NCBI GenBank assembly: GCA_963713445.1
Contig: CAVQMB010000015.1
Coordinates: 1 to 64,000 of the forward strand
From: CAVQMB01 sp963713445
GTDB lineage: Bacteria > Pseudomonadota > Gammaproteobacteria > Competibacterales > Competibacteraceae
Reading direction: 5' to 3'
DNA: 64,000 nt
Part shown: positions 53,341 to 63,054 of the stretch, one piece after another
Position numbering within the stretch: the stretch's first letter is position 1
How the letters are laid out: every line of letters begins with the position of its first letter
Notes under the pieces: generated by a model
The model's database searches: none
What the model saw: the letters and a program-made list of their open reading frames with translations, nothing else
What the model was told of the DNA's origin: nothing
Translations under genes and position numbers: made by a program

Positions 53341-54933
53341 ATGGCAGCAGACGACATCAGGCTGGCGTTGAGCCGGCGCCGGTTTCTGCAGGCATCGGCA
53401 GCAGCCGGTGCGGTGACCGCGACCCTGCCGCTGTCGCGGACCGTATGGGCGGCCCAGGGAAAGGTTCTGCGGGCGCGCGCCTACGCCGATCTGGATGCCC
53501 TGGACCCGGGCTTTTATCAGAACGGCTACAACGTGGATGTGATGAACTGCATCTATTCCAAGCTCATCAGCTACGTGCCCGGCGACAAGCCCGGCGACAA
53601 GTGGAAATGGCAATTGCAGGCCGCTGAGTCCATCAAGCAGATCGACCCGACCCATATCCGATTCAAGCTTCGTCCCGGCATCGAGTTTACCGGTGGCTTC
53701 GGCGAAATGACGGCCGATGATGTGAAGTACTCGTTCGAACGCATCATCAAGCTGAACTCGCCAATCAAGGGGGACTGGGGGCCGCTCGACCACGTCGAAG
53801 TCGAGAGCAAGTACGGCGGCGTGATTGTGCTAAAGAAGCCGTTTGCGCCGCTGTGGAACATCACGCTGCCGTATGGTGCCGGCTGCATCGTCTCCAAAAA
53901 GGCTGTCGAGGCGGCCGGTGGAGGCAACTTCGGCATGAAGCCACCGTGCTTTTCGGGGCCGTACATACTCAAGTCGTGGCAACCCAAGCAGATCACTATC
54001 CTGAGTCGCAATCCGCAATGGAAAGGGCCGAAGCCGGGTTTCGACGAAATCCATATCTTGCCCATGGACGACGACAAGACGGCTGAGGTCGGCTACGAGG
54101 CCGGTGACCTCGATTTCACTAAGATTTCCCTGAGCGACTTCGGCCATTATCAGAAAGATATGCCGTCGGACACCACGCTGGTCAAATACCCGTCGCTATA
54201 CTATGTATGGCTTGGTCTCAATCAGGATCATCCCAAGCTCAAGGACATCAATGTCCGGCGCGCGGTGCAGTGGGCGATCAACGTGCCGCAACTGCTGGAT
54301 GCCGCATACTTCGGCCAGGCGGCGCCGGCGACCGGGCTGATCGCGCCGGGACTGGTGGGCCATCGTGACAAGGATCCGATCCCAGCGGCTGGGAATCTGG
54401 ACAAGGCGCGTGCGTACATGAAGCAAGCCGGCGTCAGCGACCTCAGCCTGCGGCTGGATGTGCTGAACGCTTCCAAATGGACCACGATGGGGCAGGTCAT
54501 TCAGGCCAACCTCGCTGAGATCGGCATCAAGGTCGAGCTCAACCTGGAGGATTCCGGTTCCTTCTGGACCCTGGGTATGGAGACCAAGGGCGATCGCTGG
54601 AAGCATTTGCAGCTGATCCTGAACCGCTTTTCGATGGTGCCGGATCCGTACTACGCTACCGAATGGTTCACCTGTGCCCAGGTCGGCAAATGGAACTGGG
54701 AGCGCTTCTGCAACAAGAAATTCGATCAGCTCAACGATGAAGCCGCCCGCGAAACAGACAATACCAAGCGCGCGGCAATGTACCGGGAAATGCAGGATCT
54801 GATGGAAGCGTCCGGCTGTTATCGTTTCATCACCCATGAGGCCACGCCGATCATGTACCGGACCTCGTTGATGAAACCGGCTTTGCGACCTGACGGCCAG
54901 GCACTGTACCGCTACTTCGAGGCCAAGACGTGA
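53341..54933 (+). CDS. ABC transporter substrate-binding protein, family 5 (peptide/nickel type)
   Basis: The N-terminus carries a Tat signal (SRRRFLQASAAAGAVTATLP) rather than a Sec or lipoprotein signal. The mature protein shows the SBP_bac_5 pattern: LDALDPGFYQNGYNVDVMNC, FKLRPGIEFTGGFGEMTADD with VKYSFERI, and NVRRAVQWAINVPQLLDAAY. The 530 residues are complete, with a good ribosome site (GAGGAG). It delivers the ligand to the two permeases encoded next. The ligand cannot be told from sequence. Confidence 0.92.
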   Translation: MAADDIRLALSRRRFLQASAAAGAVTATLPLSRTVWAAQGKVLRARAYADLDALDPGFYQNGYNVDVMNCIYSKLISYVPGDKPGDKWKWQLQAAESIKQIDPTHIRFKLRPGIEFTGGFGEMTADDVKYSFERIIKLNSPIKGDWGPLDHVEVESKYGGVIVLKKPFAPLWNITLPYGAGCIVSKKAVEAAGGGNFGMKPPCFSGPYILKSWQPKQITILSRNPQWKGPKPGFDEIHILPMDDDKTAEVGYEAGDLDFTKISLSDFGHYQKDMPSDTTLVKYPSLYYVWLGLNQDHPKLKDINVRRAVQWAINVPQLLDAAYFGQAAPATGLIAPGLVGHRDKDPIPAAGNLDKARAYMKQAGVSDLSLRLDVLNASKWTTMGQVIQANLAEIGIKVELNLEDSGSFWTLGMETKGDRWKHLQLILNRFSMVPDPYYATEWFTCAQVGKWNWERFCNKKFDQLNDEAARETDNTKRAAMYREMQDLMEASGCYRFITHEATPIMYRTSLMKPALRPDGQALYRYFEAKT

Positions 54934-54982
54934 CGGGTCGTCAGCCGATCTGTGCGGTGGTCCGGGCTTAGCGGACACGGGC

Positions 54983-55928
54983 ATGTGGTTGTATCTCCTG
55001 CGCCGGAGCGTGTTGTCCGTGGCCATCGTGGTGGTGGCGGTCACCCTGCTGTTCATCATGATTCATGCGGTGCCCGGCGATCCGGCGGCAGTCATCCTGG
55101 GGCCGCGGGCAACGCCCAAGCTGATTGCGGCGCTGAATGCCAAGATGGGGCTGGACAAGCCGTTCTATGTCCAGATCTACACTTTCTTCGCCGATGTGCT
55201 GCACGGCGACCTGGGCACCGACGTGTTCACCGACCGGCCGGTGGCGCGGATCGTCATGGAACAGCTGCCCTATACCATCGTGCTCATCCTCGCGGCGATC
55301 GGCTGGGCGTCGTTGATCGGTATCCCGCTCGGCTGCTATTCAGCAATCCGCCGCAACAGTCTGGTCGATAAGATCACCGGGGTGTTATCGGTGAGCACGA
55401 TAGCCATTCCTTCGTTCGTGGTGGCGTTGTACTCACTGCTGCTGTTCGCGGTGACCCTGCGCTGGCTGCCGGCTATCGGTGCCGGACGTTCCGGCGATCT
55501 GATAGATCAGGCCCGTCACCTGGTGCTGCCCGCGCTGGCAGTGGGGCTGGGCTGGGTGGGTTATCTGGCACGGATCGTCCGGGCCTCAATGCTGGAGGTC
55601 ATGAACGAGAATCACGTCCGCATGGCCCGTGCGTTCGGCCTCCCAGAGCGATGGATCGTGTTTCGCTATGCACTCCGGCTGGCTATTCTACCGACCATTA
55701 CCCTGATCGGTGTAGGCATGGCTTACCTGCTGTCGGGCGCGGTATTCGCCGAAATCGTGTTTGCCCGTCCCGGCATCGGCCGCGCTGATCGTGCAATCGG
55801 TGGAGAGCCGCAACTACCCGATAGTGATGGGCACGGTGCTGATTACCACGGTGCTGTTCGTGGCCAGCACCATGCTGGCCGATATCATCAACGCCCTGTT
55901 GGATCCCCGCGTGCGCGAGAAACTGTGA
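54983..55928 (+). CDS. ABC transporter permease, DppB/OppB type (frame broken once)
   Basis: MWLYLLRRSVLSVAIVVVAV then LLFIMIHAVPGDPAAVILGP is the DppB/GsiC N-terminus; RAFGLPERWIVFRYALR is the EAA-like cytoplasmic loop. The frame is lost after FARPGIGR. Removing the G at about 55784 restores LIVQSVESRNYPIVMGTVLI and the end INALLDPRVREKL at 55928, giving 314 residues. Unrepaired, the frame runs on to 55936. Six membrane helices are predicted. Confidence 0.87.
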
Positions 55929-55932
55929 ACTC

Positions 55933-56830
55933 ATGAGCACTGCTTTTCCTACAACCGCAGCGGACTCCGGTTCAGTGCGCGGTGCCAGTGCGGTGGTGGA
56001 ACTCTGGCGGGCGCTGCGGCGTGATCCTCTAGGCATGGTGGGCCTGGTGATCGTGGTGGCCATTCTGCTGACCGCTGTTTTCGCCAACTTCATCGTGCCC
56101 TATGATCCCGACCGGATCATGGTTGGTCCGCGGCTGGCCGCGCCCTCCTGGGCGCACTGGCTGGGGACCGATCAGCTTGGGCGCGACGTGTTCTCACGCA
56201 TCCTGATGGGTAGCCGCATTGCGCTCGAAGTGGCGTTGGCTTCGCTATCGGCGGCGGTGTGGCTTCGGCTTGTTGCTGGGGTTGCTGGCCGGGTTTGGGC
56301 CGCGTTGGCTGGAAAACAGTCTGCTGCTGCTGTTCGATGCGGTCCGCTCGTTTCCGGTGATCATCTTTGCGCTGGCAGTGGTGACCCTGATAGGGCCTAG
56401 CCTGTATACGGTCATTCTGGTGGTTGCGATCACCTCGGTGCCGATCTATGCCCGCATCGTGCGCACCCAGACCCAAGCGATCCGGCACCACGAGTTCATA
56501 CTTGCCGAACGTGCTATGGGCGCCAGTACACCACGTATTCTGGCGGTCCATATTCTGCCCAATGTGATTGGTCCGCTACTCATTCTGGCCAGCATGGATG
56601 TGCCGCTGGTGATCACGCTGGAGGCCGGACTGAGCTTTCTCGGACTTGGTGTGCGGCCGCCCACGCCGAGCTGGGGCAGCATCCTCAATGATGGTTACAA
56701 TTACATCCGAAGTTCACCGTGGCCGGTGATCGCCGGCGGTCTACCCTTGATCGTAACCACCATTGGCTTCACGTTTCTTGGTGAGGCGTTGCGGGACATC
56801 ATCGATCCCAAGCTGCGTAGAAATCTGTGA
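55933..56830 (+). CDS. ABC transporter permease, DppC/OppC type (frame broken once)
   Basis: The N-terminal cytoplasmic part and first helix (LWRALRRDPLGMVGLVIVVA) and the segment WLGTDQLGRDVFSRILMGSR are typical of OppC. The frame breaks after ALASLSAAV. Deleting the T at 56260 gives GFGLLLGLLAGFGPRWLENS and the EAA loop RAMGASTPRILAVHILPNVI, ending DIIDPKLRRNL. The repaired length is about 298 residues. The stop overlaps the next start (GTGA). Confidence 0.87.
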
Positions 56831-57817
56831 CCACTGCCGCCACCAACATGCTGCTCGACGTGCACCGACTGTCACTCGATTTCGGTAGCCCGCGAGGGCG
56901 CGTGCACGCGCTGCGCGAGGTGAGTGTGCAGGTGCCGCGTGGGCGCATTGTCGGGGTGGTGGGTGAGTCCGGCTCCGGCAAGTCAACCCTGGTGTCGGCC
57001 ATTATGGGATTGCTGGCGGAAAACGCCGAGATTACCAGTGGCCGGATCGATTTCGATGGACGGGATCTGCTGCAGCTGACAGCGCGCGAACTGCGGGCGT
57101 TGCGGGGCCGCCAGTTGTCGATGATCTTCCAGGATCCAATGACCGCGCTGAATCCGGTGCGCACCATCGGTCGCATGATGCTCGATATCCAGTATCGTGA
57201 CCGTGTTCCGGCTGCCGAGAAGCGGTGCCGCGCCGTTGCCATGTTGCAGCGGGTGGGTATCCCGGATGCCGCCGCCCGCCTGGACGCCTATCCGCACCAG
57301 TTCTCCGGCGGTATGCGTCAGCGCATCTGCATCGCGATGGCCTTGCTGGTGCAGCCAGCCCTGCTGCTGGCCGATGAGCCGACCACGGCGCTCGATGCCA
57401 CATTGGAAGTCCAGATCATCCAGTTACTGCAGGTTCTGCAGCGCGACCTCGGCTGTTCGATCCTGTTCGTGTCGCACCACTTGGGGGTGATCGCGGAGCT
57501 GTGCGACCAAGTGGTGGTCATGTATGCCGGCGAGGTCGTCGAGAGCGGCAGCGTGCGCAGACGTGTTCTATCATGCCACTCACCCGTACACTCAGGCACT
57601 GTTGGCCTGCGATCCGGGCCGTATCCGGGAGCGTTCACGCAATCTGCCGACGATTACCGGTGAGGTGCCGAATCTGACCCGGGTCCCGTCGGGATGTATC
57701 TTCCGGGCCCGCTGTCCGTACGCGTTTGCCGACTGCGAGCGCATGCGACCGCAGATGGAGGTCATCGGAACGACCCATCTGGCGGCCTGCCATCTGGTCA
57801 AGCGGGCAGTGGCGTGA
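56827..57817 (+). CDS. ABC transporter ATPase, DppD/OppD type (frame broken once)
   Basis: Walker A is VVGESGSGKSTLVSAIMGLL, the signature FSGGMRQRICIAMAL and Walker B LLLADEPTTALD. The frame breaks after GEVVESGSV. Removing the C at about 57556 gives ADVFYHATHPYTQALLACDP and the oligopeptide/dipeptide C-terminal domain, whose cysteine motif GCIFRARCPYAFADCERM may hold an Fe-S cluster as in DppD. The repaired length is about 329 residues. Start GTG 56827 overlaps the previous stop. Confidence 0.88.
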
Positions 57818-58791
57818 GTGCACTACTGGAAGTGGCCGATCTGCGGGTGCGGTTTCGTAGCATGACGCCGTTACAGGCACTGGCGCGTGGAGTGGCTGAT
57901 CCGTTCATCGATGCCGTCTGCGGTGTGTCGCTGCGGTTGGCGCGCGGCGAGACCCTGGGACTGGTCGGCGAAAGCGGGTCTGGCAAGTCCACTCTGGCAC
58001 GTGCTCTCATGGGACTATTGCCCACGGCGGCCGGGACCATCCGGTTTCAGGGTCAGAATCTTACCGGTCTAGGGGAGCGGCAGCTGCGTCGCTACCGGCG
58101 CGACATGGCGCTGATGTTTCAGGATCCGGTTGGTTCGTTGAGCCCGCGCCAGACAGTCGCGTCACTGATCACCGAACCGTTTCGCATCCACGGCCGCAGC
58201 GATATTGATCTTGATGGCGAAGCCCGCCGACTACTGGCGTTGGTTGGATTACCGGCCGAATTCGGCCGCCGCTATCCGCACCAACTGAGTGGTGGCCAGG
58301 CGCGCCGGGTTGGAGTGGCGCGGGCGCTGGCCCTGGACCCGCCGCTGCTGATTGCCGATGAACCGACCGCCGGGCTGGATGTATCCGTGCAGGGCGAGGT
58401 GCTCAACCTGCTGGCACGGCTGCAGGCGGAACTCGGTATGGCTATCCTGATCATCACCCACAATCTCAATGTGGTGCGCCACATCACCGACCGGATGGCA
58501 ATCATGTATCTAGGGCGCTTGGTCGAGCAGGGCCCCACCGAAGCGATCTACCGACAACCGCGCCACCCTTATACCGCGGCCCTGCTTTCCGCCAATCCGC
58601 AACCCGACCCCGACGCCCGGCTGGAACGGATCGAGGTTCGTGGCGAAGTCCCGAGCCTGTTCAACCGCCCGAGTGGCTGCGAGTTTCATCCGCGTTGTAT
58701 TCATGCCCGGGATCGCTGCACCCGGGAGGCCCCTGCGTTGACGGATGCCAGCGTGCAGCACAGCTACAGTTGCCATTTTCCGCTGCATTAA
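57814..58791 (+). CDS. ABC transporter ATPase, DppF/OppF type
   Basis: Start GTG 57814 overlaps the preceding stop. Walker A is LVGESGSGKSTLARALMGLL, the signature LSGGQARRVGVARAL and Walker B LLIADEPTAGLD. It ends in the oligopeptide C-terminal domain, HPYTAALLSANPQPDPDARL, with GCEFHPRCIHARDRC cysteines. The protein has 325 residues and is intact. It closes a five-gene transporter operon that follows the S15 hydrolase. Confidence 0.93.
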   Translation: MSALLEVADLRVRFRSMTPLQALARGVADPFIDAVCGVSLRLARGETLGLVGESGSGKSTLARALMGLLPTAAGTIRFQGQNLTGLGERQLRRYRRDMALMFQDPVGSLSPRQTVASLITEPFRIHGRSDIDLDGEARRLLALVGLPAEFGRRYPHQLSGGQARRVGVARALALDPPLLIADEPTAGLDVSVQGEVLNLLARLQAELGMAILIITHNLNVVRHITDRMAIMYLGRLVEQGPTEAIYRQPRHPYTAALLSANPQPDPDARLERIEVRGEVPSLFNRPSGCEFHPRCIHARDRCTREAPALTDASVQHSYSCHFPLH

Positions 58792-58878
58792 CATTCAAGG
58801 TTTCGCACGGGTTCAGGTCGGGTTACCCGTAGCGCCCGGCCGGCGGCGAGAGTCCGGGTCAGCAATGGTTACGGTTGC

Positions 58879-59859
58879 TCAGCGGTTGACCGATTGCATG
58901 CCGCGGGCGTCGTAGCGATCGCCAGCCGCGGCGCCTAGGGGGAAAGCCGCACCCAGGCGTGCGGTGTCGCCGGCACTGAGCTCGACGTCAAGCGCCGCCA
59001 CATTCTCTTCCAGATACTTGACGTGCTTGGTGCCGGCGATCGGCACGATATGCTCGTCCTGGGCCAGCACCCAGGCCAGGGCGATTTGGGCGGGGCTGAC
59101 ACCTTTGGCGGCGGCCAGTGCCTCGACTTCCCGCACCAGTCGCAGGTTGCGGATGAAGTTTTCGCCTTGGAAGCGCGGATGGTGACGACGCCAGTCGTTT
59201 TCGGGCAGGTCATCTGGGCGCTGGAAGGCGCCGGTGAGGAAGCCTCGCCCTAGCGGACTGTAGGCCACGAAGCCGACGCCCAGCTCGTGGCAGGCGGCCA
59301 GGATTTCGGTTTCCGGGTCGCGGCTCCACAGGGAGTACTCGGTCTGCAACGCGGTGATCGGATGTACCACGTTGGCGCGGCGGAGCGTTTCCGGGGAGGC
59401 CTCGGATAGCCCCAGGTGACGCACCTTGCCTTCCGCTACCAGTTCGGCCATCACGGCCACCGTTTCCTCGATCGGTGTGTTCGGGTCGACGCGATGCTGA
59501 TAATAGAGGTCGATGGTCTCGACCCCCAGTCGTTTCAGGCTCGCCTCACACGCCTGGCGGACGTAGCTCGGCTGGCCATTCACGCCCAAGAACTGGCCAC
59601 TGGGGCCGCGCATATTGCCGAATTTTGTGGCCAGGACCACGCGATCGCGACGATCGCGGATGGCGCGCCCGACCAGTTCCTCATTGCGGCCGATACCGTA
59701 CATGTCGGCGGTGTCGAGCAGAGTGACGCCCAGATCGAGGGCCCGGTGAATGGTGGCGATCGATTCCGTTTCACTGCCGCCGCTGTAGAACTCGGACATA
59801 CCCATGCAGCCCAGCCCGATGGCCGAAACGGTGAGATCGCGCAGTTGTCGTGTCTGCAT
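58879..59859 (-). CDS. Aldo/keto reductase
   Basis: This NADPH-dependent oxidoreductase of the AKR superfamily (AKR11/YajO-like branch) begins LRDLTVSAIGLGCMGMSEFY. The catalytic tetrad is visible: Asp and Tyr in DTADMYGIGRNEELVG, Lys in VVLATKFGN and His in DLYYQHRVDPN. The nucleotide-binding tail VPIAGTKHVKYLEENVAAL is present. Length is 326 residues. It is divergent from the sugar-acid dehydratase, so it could act on a sugar aldehyde from that pathway, but this is inference. Confidence 0.93.
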   Translation of the reverse strand: MQTRQLRDLTVSAIGLGCMGMSEFYSGGSETESIATIHRALDLGVTLLDTADMYGIGRNEELVGRAIRDRRDRVVLATKFGNMRGPSGQFLGVNGQPSYVRQACEASLKRLGVETIDLYYQHRVDPNTPIEETVAVMAELVAEGKVRHLGLSEASPETLRRANVVHPITALQTEYSLWSRDPETEILAACHELGVGFVAYSPLGRGFLTGAFQRPDDLPENDWRRHHPRFQGENFIRNLRLVREVEALAAAKGVSPAQIALAWVLAQDEHIVPIAGTKHVKYLEENVAALDVELSAGDTARLGAAFPLGAAAGDRYDARGMQSVNR

Positions 59860-59982
59860 GCTTGACTTCCTCTAGCTGGTGGGGGAAACAGGATGGCCGC
59901 GATGTGAACGGTGTTGCGTGCCGCGCCCGTTGCGCTAGCCGCGCCCGGTGGCGGGGCAGTGGGCGCGGTCAACGTGATGGAA

Positions 59983-60010
59983 TTGTAGCGGCTTCAGTGC
60001 GGAGTACAAT
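59983..60010 (+). promoter_or_regulatory. Possible promoter of the dehydratase-aldolase operon
   Basis: TTGTAG (59983-59988) and TACAAT (60005-60010) are 16 bp apart; the -10 matches at five of six positions, the -35 at only three. It lies about 55 bp before the dehydratase start in the 206-bp divergent gap. No operator palindrome is evident. Confidence 0.35.
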
Positions 60011-60065
60011 GGGTGCCGGCGCATAGCGACTATAGCTTACTACTGAGATGCAAAGAACAAAATTT

Positions 60066-61796
60066 ATGTCTTTACCCAAGATGCAGGTCAGCGATCTCCG
60101 CAGCCATCGCTGGTTCGGGGTCGACGATCTGCGGTCATTTGGTCATCGCTCACGCGCCAAACAGATGGGTTATGCGCGCGCGGACTGGGCAGGCAAGCCG
60201 GTGGTCGCCATCATTAACACCTGGAGCGAAATCAACCCGTGTCATACCCACTTGCGCCAGCGTGCCGAAGAGGTCAAACGTGGGGTCTGGCAAGCTGGCG
60301 GGTTCCCGGTCGAATTGCCGGCCATGTCATTGTCGGAGCCCTTCGTTAAGCCGACTACCATGCTGTACCGCAACTTGTTGGCGATGGAGGCGGAAGAACT
60401 GTTGCGCAGCCATCCGGTGGATGGTGCAGTGCTGCTGGGCGGCTGTGACAAGACCACACCCGCTTTGCTGATGGGTGCCACCAGCATGAACCTGCCGGCG
60501 ATCTTCGTCCCCGCCGGTCCCATGCTGCGCGGCCACTGGCGCGGCAACACGCTGGGCAGCGGCAGCGATACGTGGAAATACTGGGCCGAGCTGCGCGCCG
60601 GTAACATTGACCAGCGCGACTGGGAAGAAATTGAGGATGGTATCGCCCGCTCACCTGGCCACTGCATGACCATGGGGACGGCCTCGACCATGACGGCGTT
60701 GGCTGAGGTTCTGGGTATGACCCTGACCGGTGCCTCGTCGATCCCGGCCGCCGATGCCAGCCACGCCCGGCTCGCCAGCCAGAGCGGGCGCCGCATTGTC
60801 GAACTGATCTGGCAGGACGTCAGACCGACAGACATCCTGACGGCTGCCGCTTTCGACAACGCGGTCGTGGCCGATATGGCGTTGGGCGGGTCAACCAATG
60901 CGATGGTGCATCTGATAGCGATGGCGCGACGCGCCGGTGTCGCCCTCACTCTGGATCGATTCGACGAATTGTCCCGGCAGATGCCGGTGCTGGCCAACAT
61001 CCGTCCCTCCGGTGCCTATCTGATGGAGGATTTTTATTACGCTGGCGGTCTGCCGGCGCTGTTGAACGAGATCCGCGGCTCGTTGAGCCTGGACACTTTC
61101 ACGGTGACCGGGCACAGCTTGGGGGAAAACATTGCCGGCGCCCAGATTTATAACGACGACGTGATCCGCCGGTGCGAGCGGCCGGTCGCGCCGGCCGGCA
61201 GTAGCGCCGTGCTGCGTGGCAATCTGGCGCCCGACGGGGCGGTCATCAAGGCCTCGGCCGCGGAACCGGCCCTGCACGTGCACACCGGGCCCGCGGTAGT
61301 GTTTCGTGACTACAACGATATGGCTGCGCGGATCGATGATCCCGGCTTGCCGGTGACGCGCGATTCGGTGCTGGTGTTGCAGAACGCCGGTCCGCTGGGG
61401 GGGCCAGGGATGCCGGAGTGGGGCCAGTTGCCGATCCCCAAGAAACTGCTTGAGATGGGTGTGAGGGATATGGTTCGCATTTCCGACGCTCGTATGAGTG
61501 GCACCAGTTACGGTACTTGTGTACTGCATGTGGCCCCGGAGTCGTTTGTCGGAGGCCCGTTGGCGCTGGTTCGGGATGGCGATATGATCAGTCTCGACGT
61601 GCCCGGACGCCGGCTGGACCTGCAGGTGGACCAGGCCGAGCTTGGCCGCCGGCGTGCGCTGTGGGCACCACCCGCAGTGCGCTATCAACGAAGCTATGGT
61701 GCGCTGTTTTCCCGCCACGTGACGCAGGCCAACGAGGGTTGCGATTTCGATTTTCTGGAAGCGGGGGAAGTGGTGCAGGAACCGGAGATTCACTGA
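60066..61796 (+). CDS. IlvD/Edd-family dehydratase, probably a sugar-acid (xylonate/arabinonate) dehydratase
   Basis: The protein is a [2Fe-2S] dehydratase. The three cluster cysteines lie in EINPCHTHLRQRAE, LLGGCDKTTPALLMGAT and SPGHCMTMGTASTM; the catalytic Ser is in ISDARMSGTSYGTCVLHVAP. The segment SLSEPFVKPTTMLYRNLLAM resembles the L-arabinonate / D-xylonate dehydratases rather than dihydroxyacid dehydratase IlvD. ATG 60066 (MSLPKMQVSDLRSHRWFG) gives 576 residues; ATG 60048 is an alternative. The adjoining aldolase supports a 2-keto-3-deoxy acid product. Confidence 0.85.
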   Translation: MSLPKMQVSDLRSHRWFGVDDLRSFGHRSRAKQMGYARADWAGKPVVAIINTWSEINPCHTHLRQRAEEVKRGVWQAGGFPVELPAMSLSEPFVKPTTMLYRNLLAMEAEELLRSHPVDGAVLLGGCDKTTPALLMGATSMNLPAIFVPAGPMLRGHWRGNTLGSGSDTWKYWAELRAGNIDQRDWEEIEDGIARSPGHCMTMGTASTMTALAEVLGMTLTGASSIPAADASHARLASQSGRRIVELIWQDVRPTDILTAAAFDNAVVADMALGGSTNAMVHLIAMARRAGVALTLDRFDELSRQMPVLANIRPSGAYLMEDFYYAGGLPALLNEIRGSLSLDTFTVTGHSLGENIAGAQIYNDDVIRRCERPVAPAGSSAVLRGNLAPDGAVIKASAAEPALHVHTGPAVVFRDYNDMAARIDDPGLPVTRDSVLVLQNAGPLGGPGMPEWGQLPIPKKLLEMGVRDMVRISDARMSGTSYGTCVLHVAPESFVGGPLALVRDGDMISLDVPGRRLDLQVDQAELGRRRALWAPPAVRYQRSYGALFSRHVTQANEGCDFDFLEAGEVVQEPEIH

Positions 61797-62560
61797 TGCA
61801 ATTAGCGATTAACGGGTTCAAGCGGGCGCTTGCCGAAGGACGGCCGCAGATCGGTCTATGGAGTAGCCTGTGCAGTCCTATTGCCGCCGAAGCCCTGAGT
61901 TATGCCGGTTTCGACTGGATTCTGATCGATACCGAGCATTCGCCTAACGAAGTCCCGATGGTGCTGAGCCAGCAGCAGGCTATGGCGGCTGGTCAAGCAG
62001 CGCCCATCGTGCGCCCGGCCTGGAACGATGCGATATTGCTCAAGCGCTTGCTGGACATCGGTACCTGGAATTTTCTGGTACCGTTCGTTCAAACGCCGGA
62101 AGAGGCTGCCCGGGCGGTGGCTGCGACTCGCTATCCGCCGGCCGGCATCCGCGGCGTGTCAGTCGTTCAGCGGGGTAACCGCTTCGGCCGGATCAGTGAC
62201 TTTTTCGAACGGGCCAACGAGGAAATCTGTCTGCTGGTGCAGATCGAGACCGCAGCGGCTGCGGAACGGGTTACGGAAATCGCGGCCCAGGCCGGGGTCG
62301 ATGGCATCTTCGTCGGACCGGCTGATCTGGCCGCCAGTATGGGCCATCTGGGGCACCCGGAACATCCTGAGGTACAGGCGCTGATTCAGACCATCCTGGA
62401 GCGCTGTCAGGCAGCCGGTAAACCAGCGGGCATTCTGGCGTTCAGCGAGAATACCGCGCAGCATTATCTCGATGCCGGCTTCGTGTTTGTCGGGGTGGGA
62501 TCTGACCTGGGTCTGATGATCCGCGGCGCCGATGCGCTGGCACGGCGTTTCAAGGGCTGA
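61796..62560 (+). CDS. HpcH/HpaI-family class II aldolase (2-keto-3-deoxy acid aldolase)
   Basis: These aldolases split 2-keto-3-deoxy acids to pyruvate and an aldehyde. Metal and substrate residues lie in WILIDTEHSPNEVPMVLSQQ, VQIETAAAAERVTEIAAQAG and VDGIFVGPADLAASMGH. The 254 residues match 2-keto-3-deoxy-L-rhamnonate / 4-hydroxy-2-oxoheptanedioate aldolases. ATG 61796 overlaps the dehydratase stop, so the two are translationally coupled. Together they would turn a pentonate into pyruvate plus glycolaldehyde, or a 6-deoxyhexonate into pyruvate plus lactaldehyde. Confidence 0.88.
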   Translation: MQLAINGFKRALAEGRPQIGLWSSLCSPIAAEALSYAGFDWILIDTEHSPNEVPMVLSQQQAMAAGQAAPIVRPAWNDAILLKRLLDIGTWNFLVPFVQTPEEAARAVAATRYPPAGIRGVSVVQRGNRFGRISDFFERANEEICLLVQIETAAAAERVTEIAAQAGVDGIFVGPADLAASMGHLGHPEHPEVQALIQTILERCQAAGKPAGILAFSENTAQHYLDAGFVFVGVGSDLGLMIRGADALARRFKG

Positions 62561-62564
62561 GACG

Positions 62565-62591
62565 GCCGCCCGTCGGCGGGCGGCATTCCTT
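62565..62591 (+). terminator. Terminator-like hairpin after the aldolase gene
   Basis: GCCGCCCG (62565-62572) and CGGGCGGC (62577-62584) form a perfect 8-bp GC stem with the loop TCGG, five bases after the aldolase stop. The following ATTCCTT is only weakly T-rich. Confidence 0.6.
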
Positions 62592-62653
62592 GCGGTCAGT
62601 CCTCAGGCTGGCGGTCAGCATGATGCACGGCGGCACCGTGATTGCCTTCGACG

Positions 62654-62950
62654 TCAGGGTGTAGCGGCTTTGAGTTCGATCTCGACGAAAGCGATGGGCT
62701 CGGCCTCGGTGTTGATCACGTTATGGGCGACGCCGGCCTTGCGGAAATAGCTGCAACCGATTTCGATGTGGCTGATGGTGGCCGTGCCCTGTTCATCGAC
62801 GATGCGCAGGTCGGCTGTGTTCACCGGTACCACGATGTAGTCCATGGTGTGACGGTGAAAACCGGTTTCGGCGCCCGGGGCGAACTGCCACCGGGTGACG
62901 CGGACCTGATCGTTGTCCAACTGCACGTCGGGCCGGGCTTGTTGTGCCAT
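62654..62950 (-). CDS. Cupin domain protein
   Basis: This is a small single-domain cupin of about 98 residues starting MAQQARPDVQLDNDQVRVTR. Cupin motif 1 is visible in FAPGAETGFHRHTMDYIVVP (His-x-His metal ligands) and motif 2 in FRKAGVAHNVINTEAEPIAF. The upstream in-frame TTG at 63058, overlapping the stop of the GNAT gene, would add 36 residues without cupin features; it may mark coupling rather than the true start. The enzymatic role is unknown; such proteins often bind a metal and a small carboxylate. Confidence 0.8.
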   Translation of the reverse strand: MAQQARPDVQLDNDQVRVTRWQFAPGAETGFHRHTMDYIVVPVNTADLRIVDEQGTATISHIEIGCSYFRKAGVAHNVINTEAEPIAFVEIELKAATP

Positions 62951-63054
62951 TTTGAGTGACTCTTCAGCTATCCAGATCGGTTCTATTGAAGCGGCGACGG
63001 CTGTTGCCGTCAAGCGGCTTGTGCCCACCGGTCGCTGCGGCCAGTGGGCATCGC

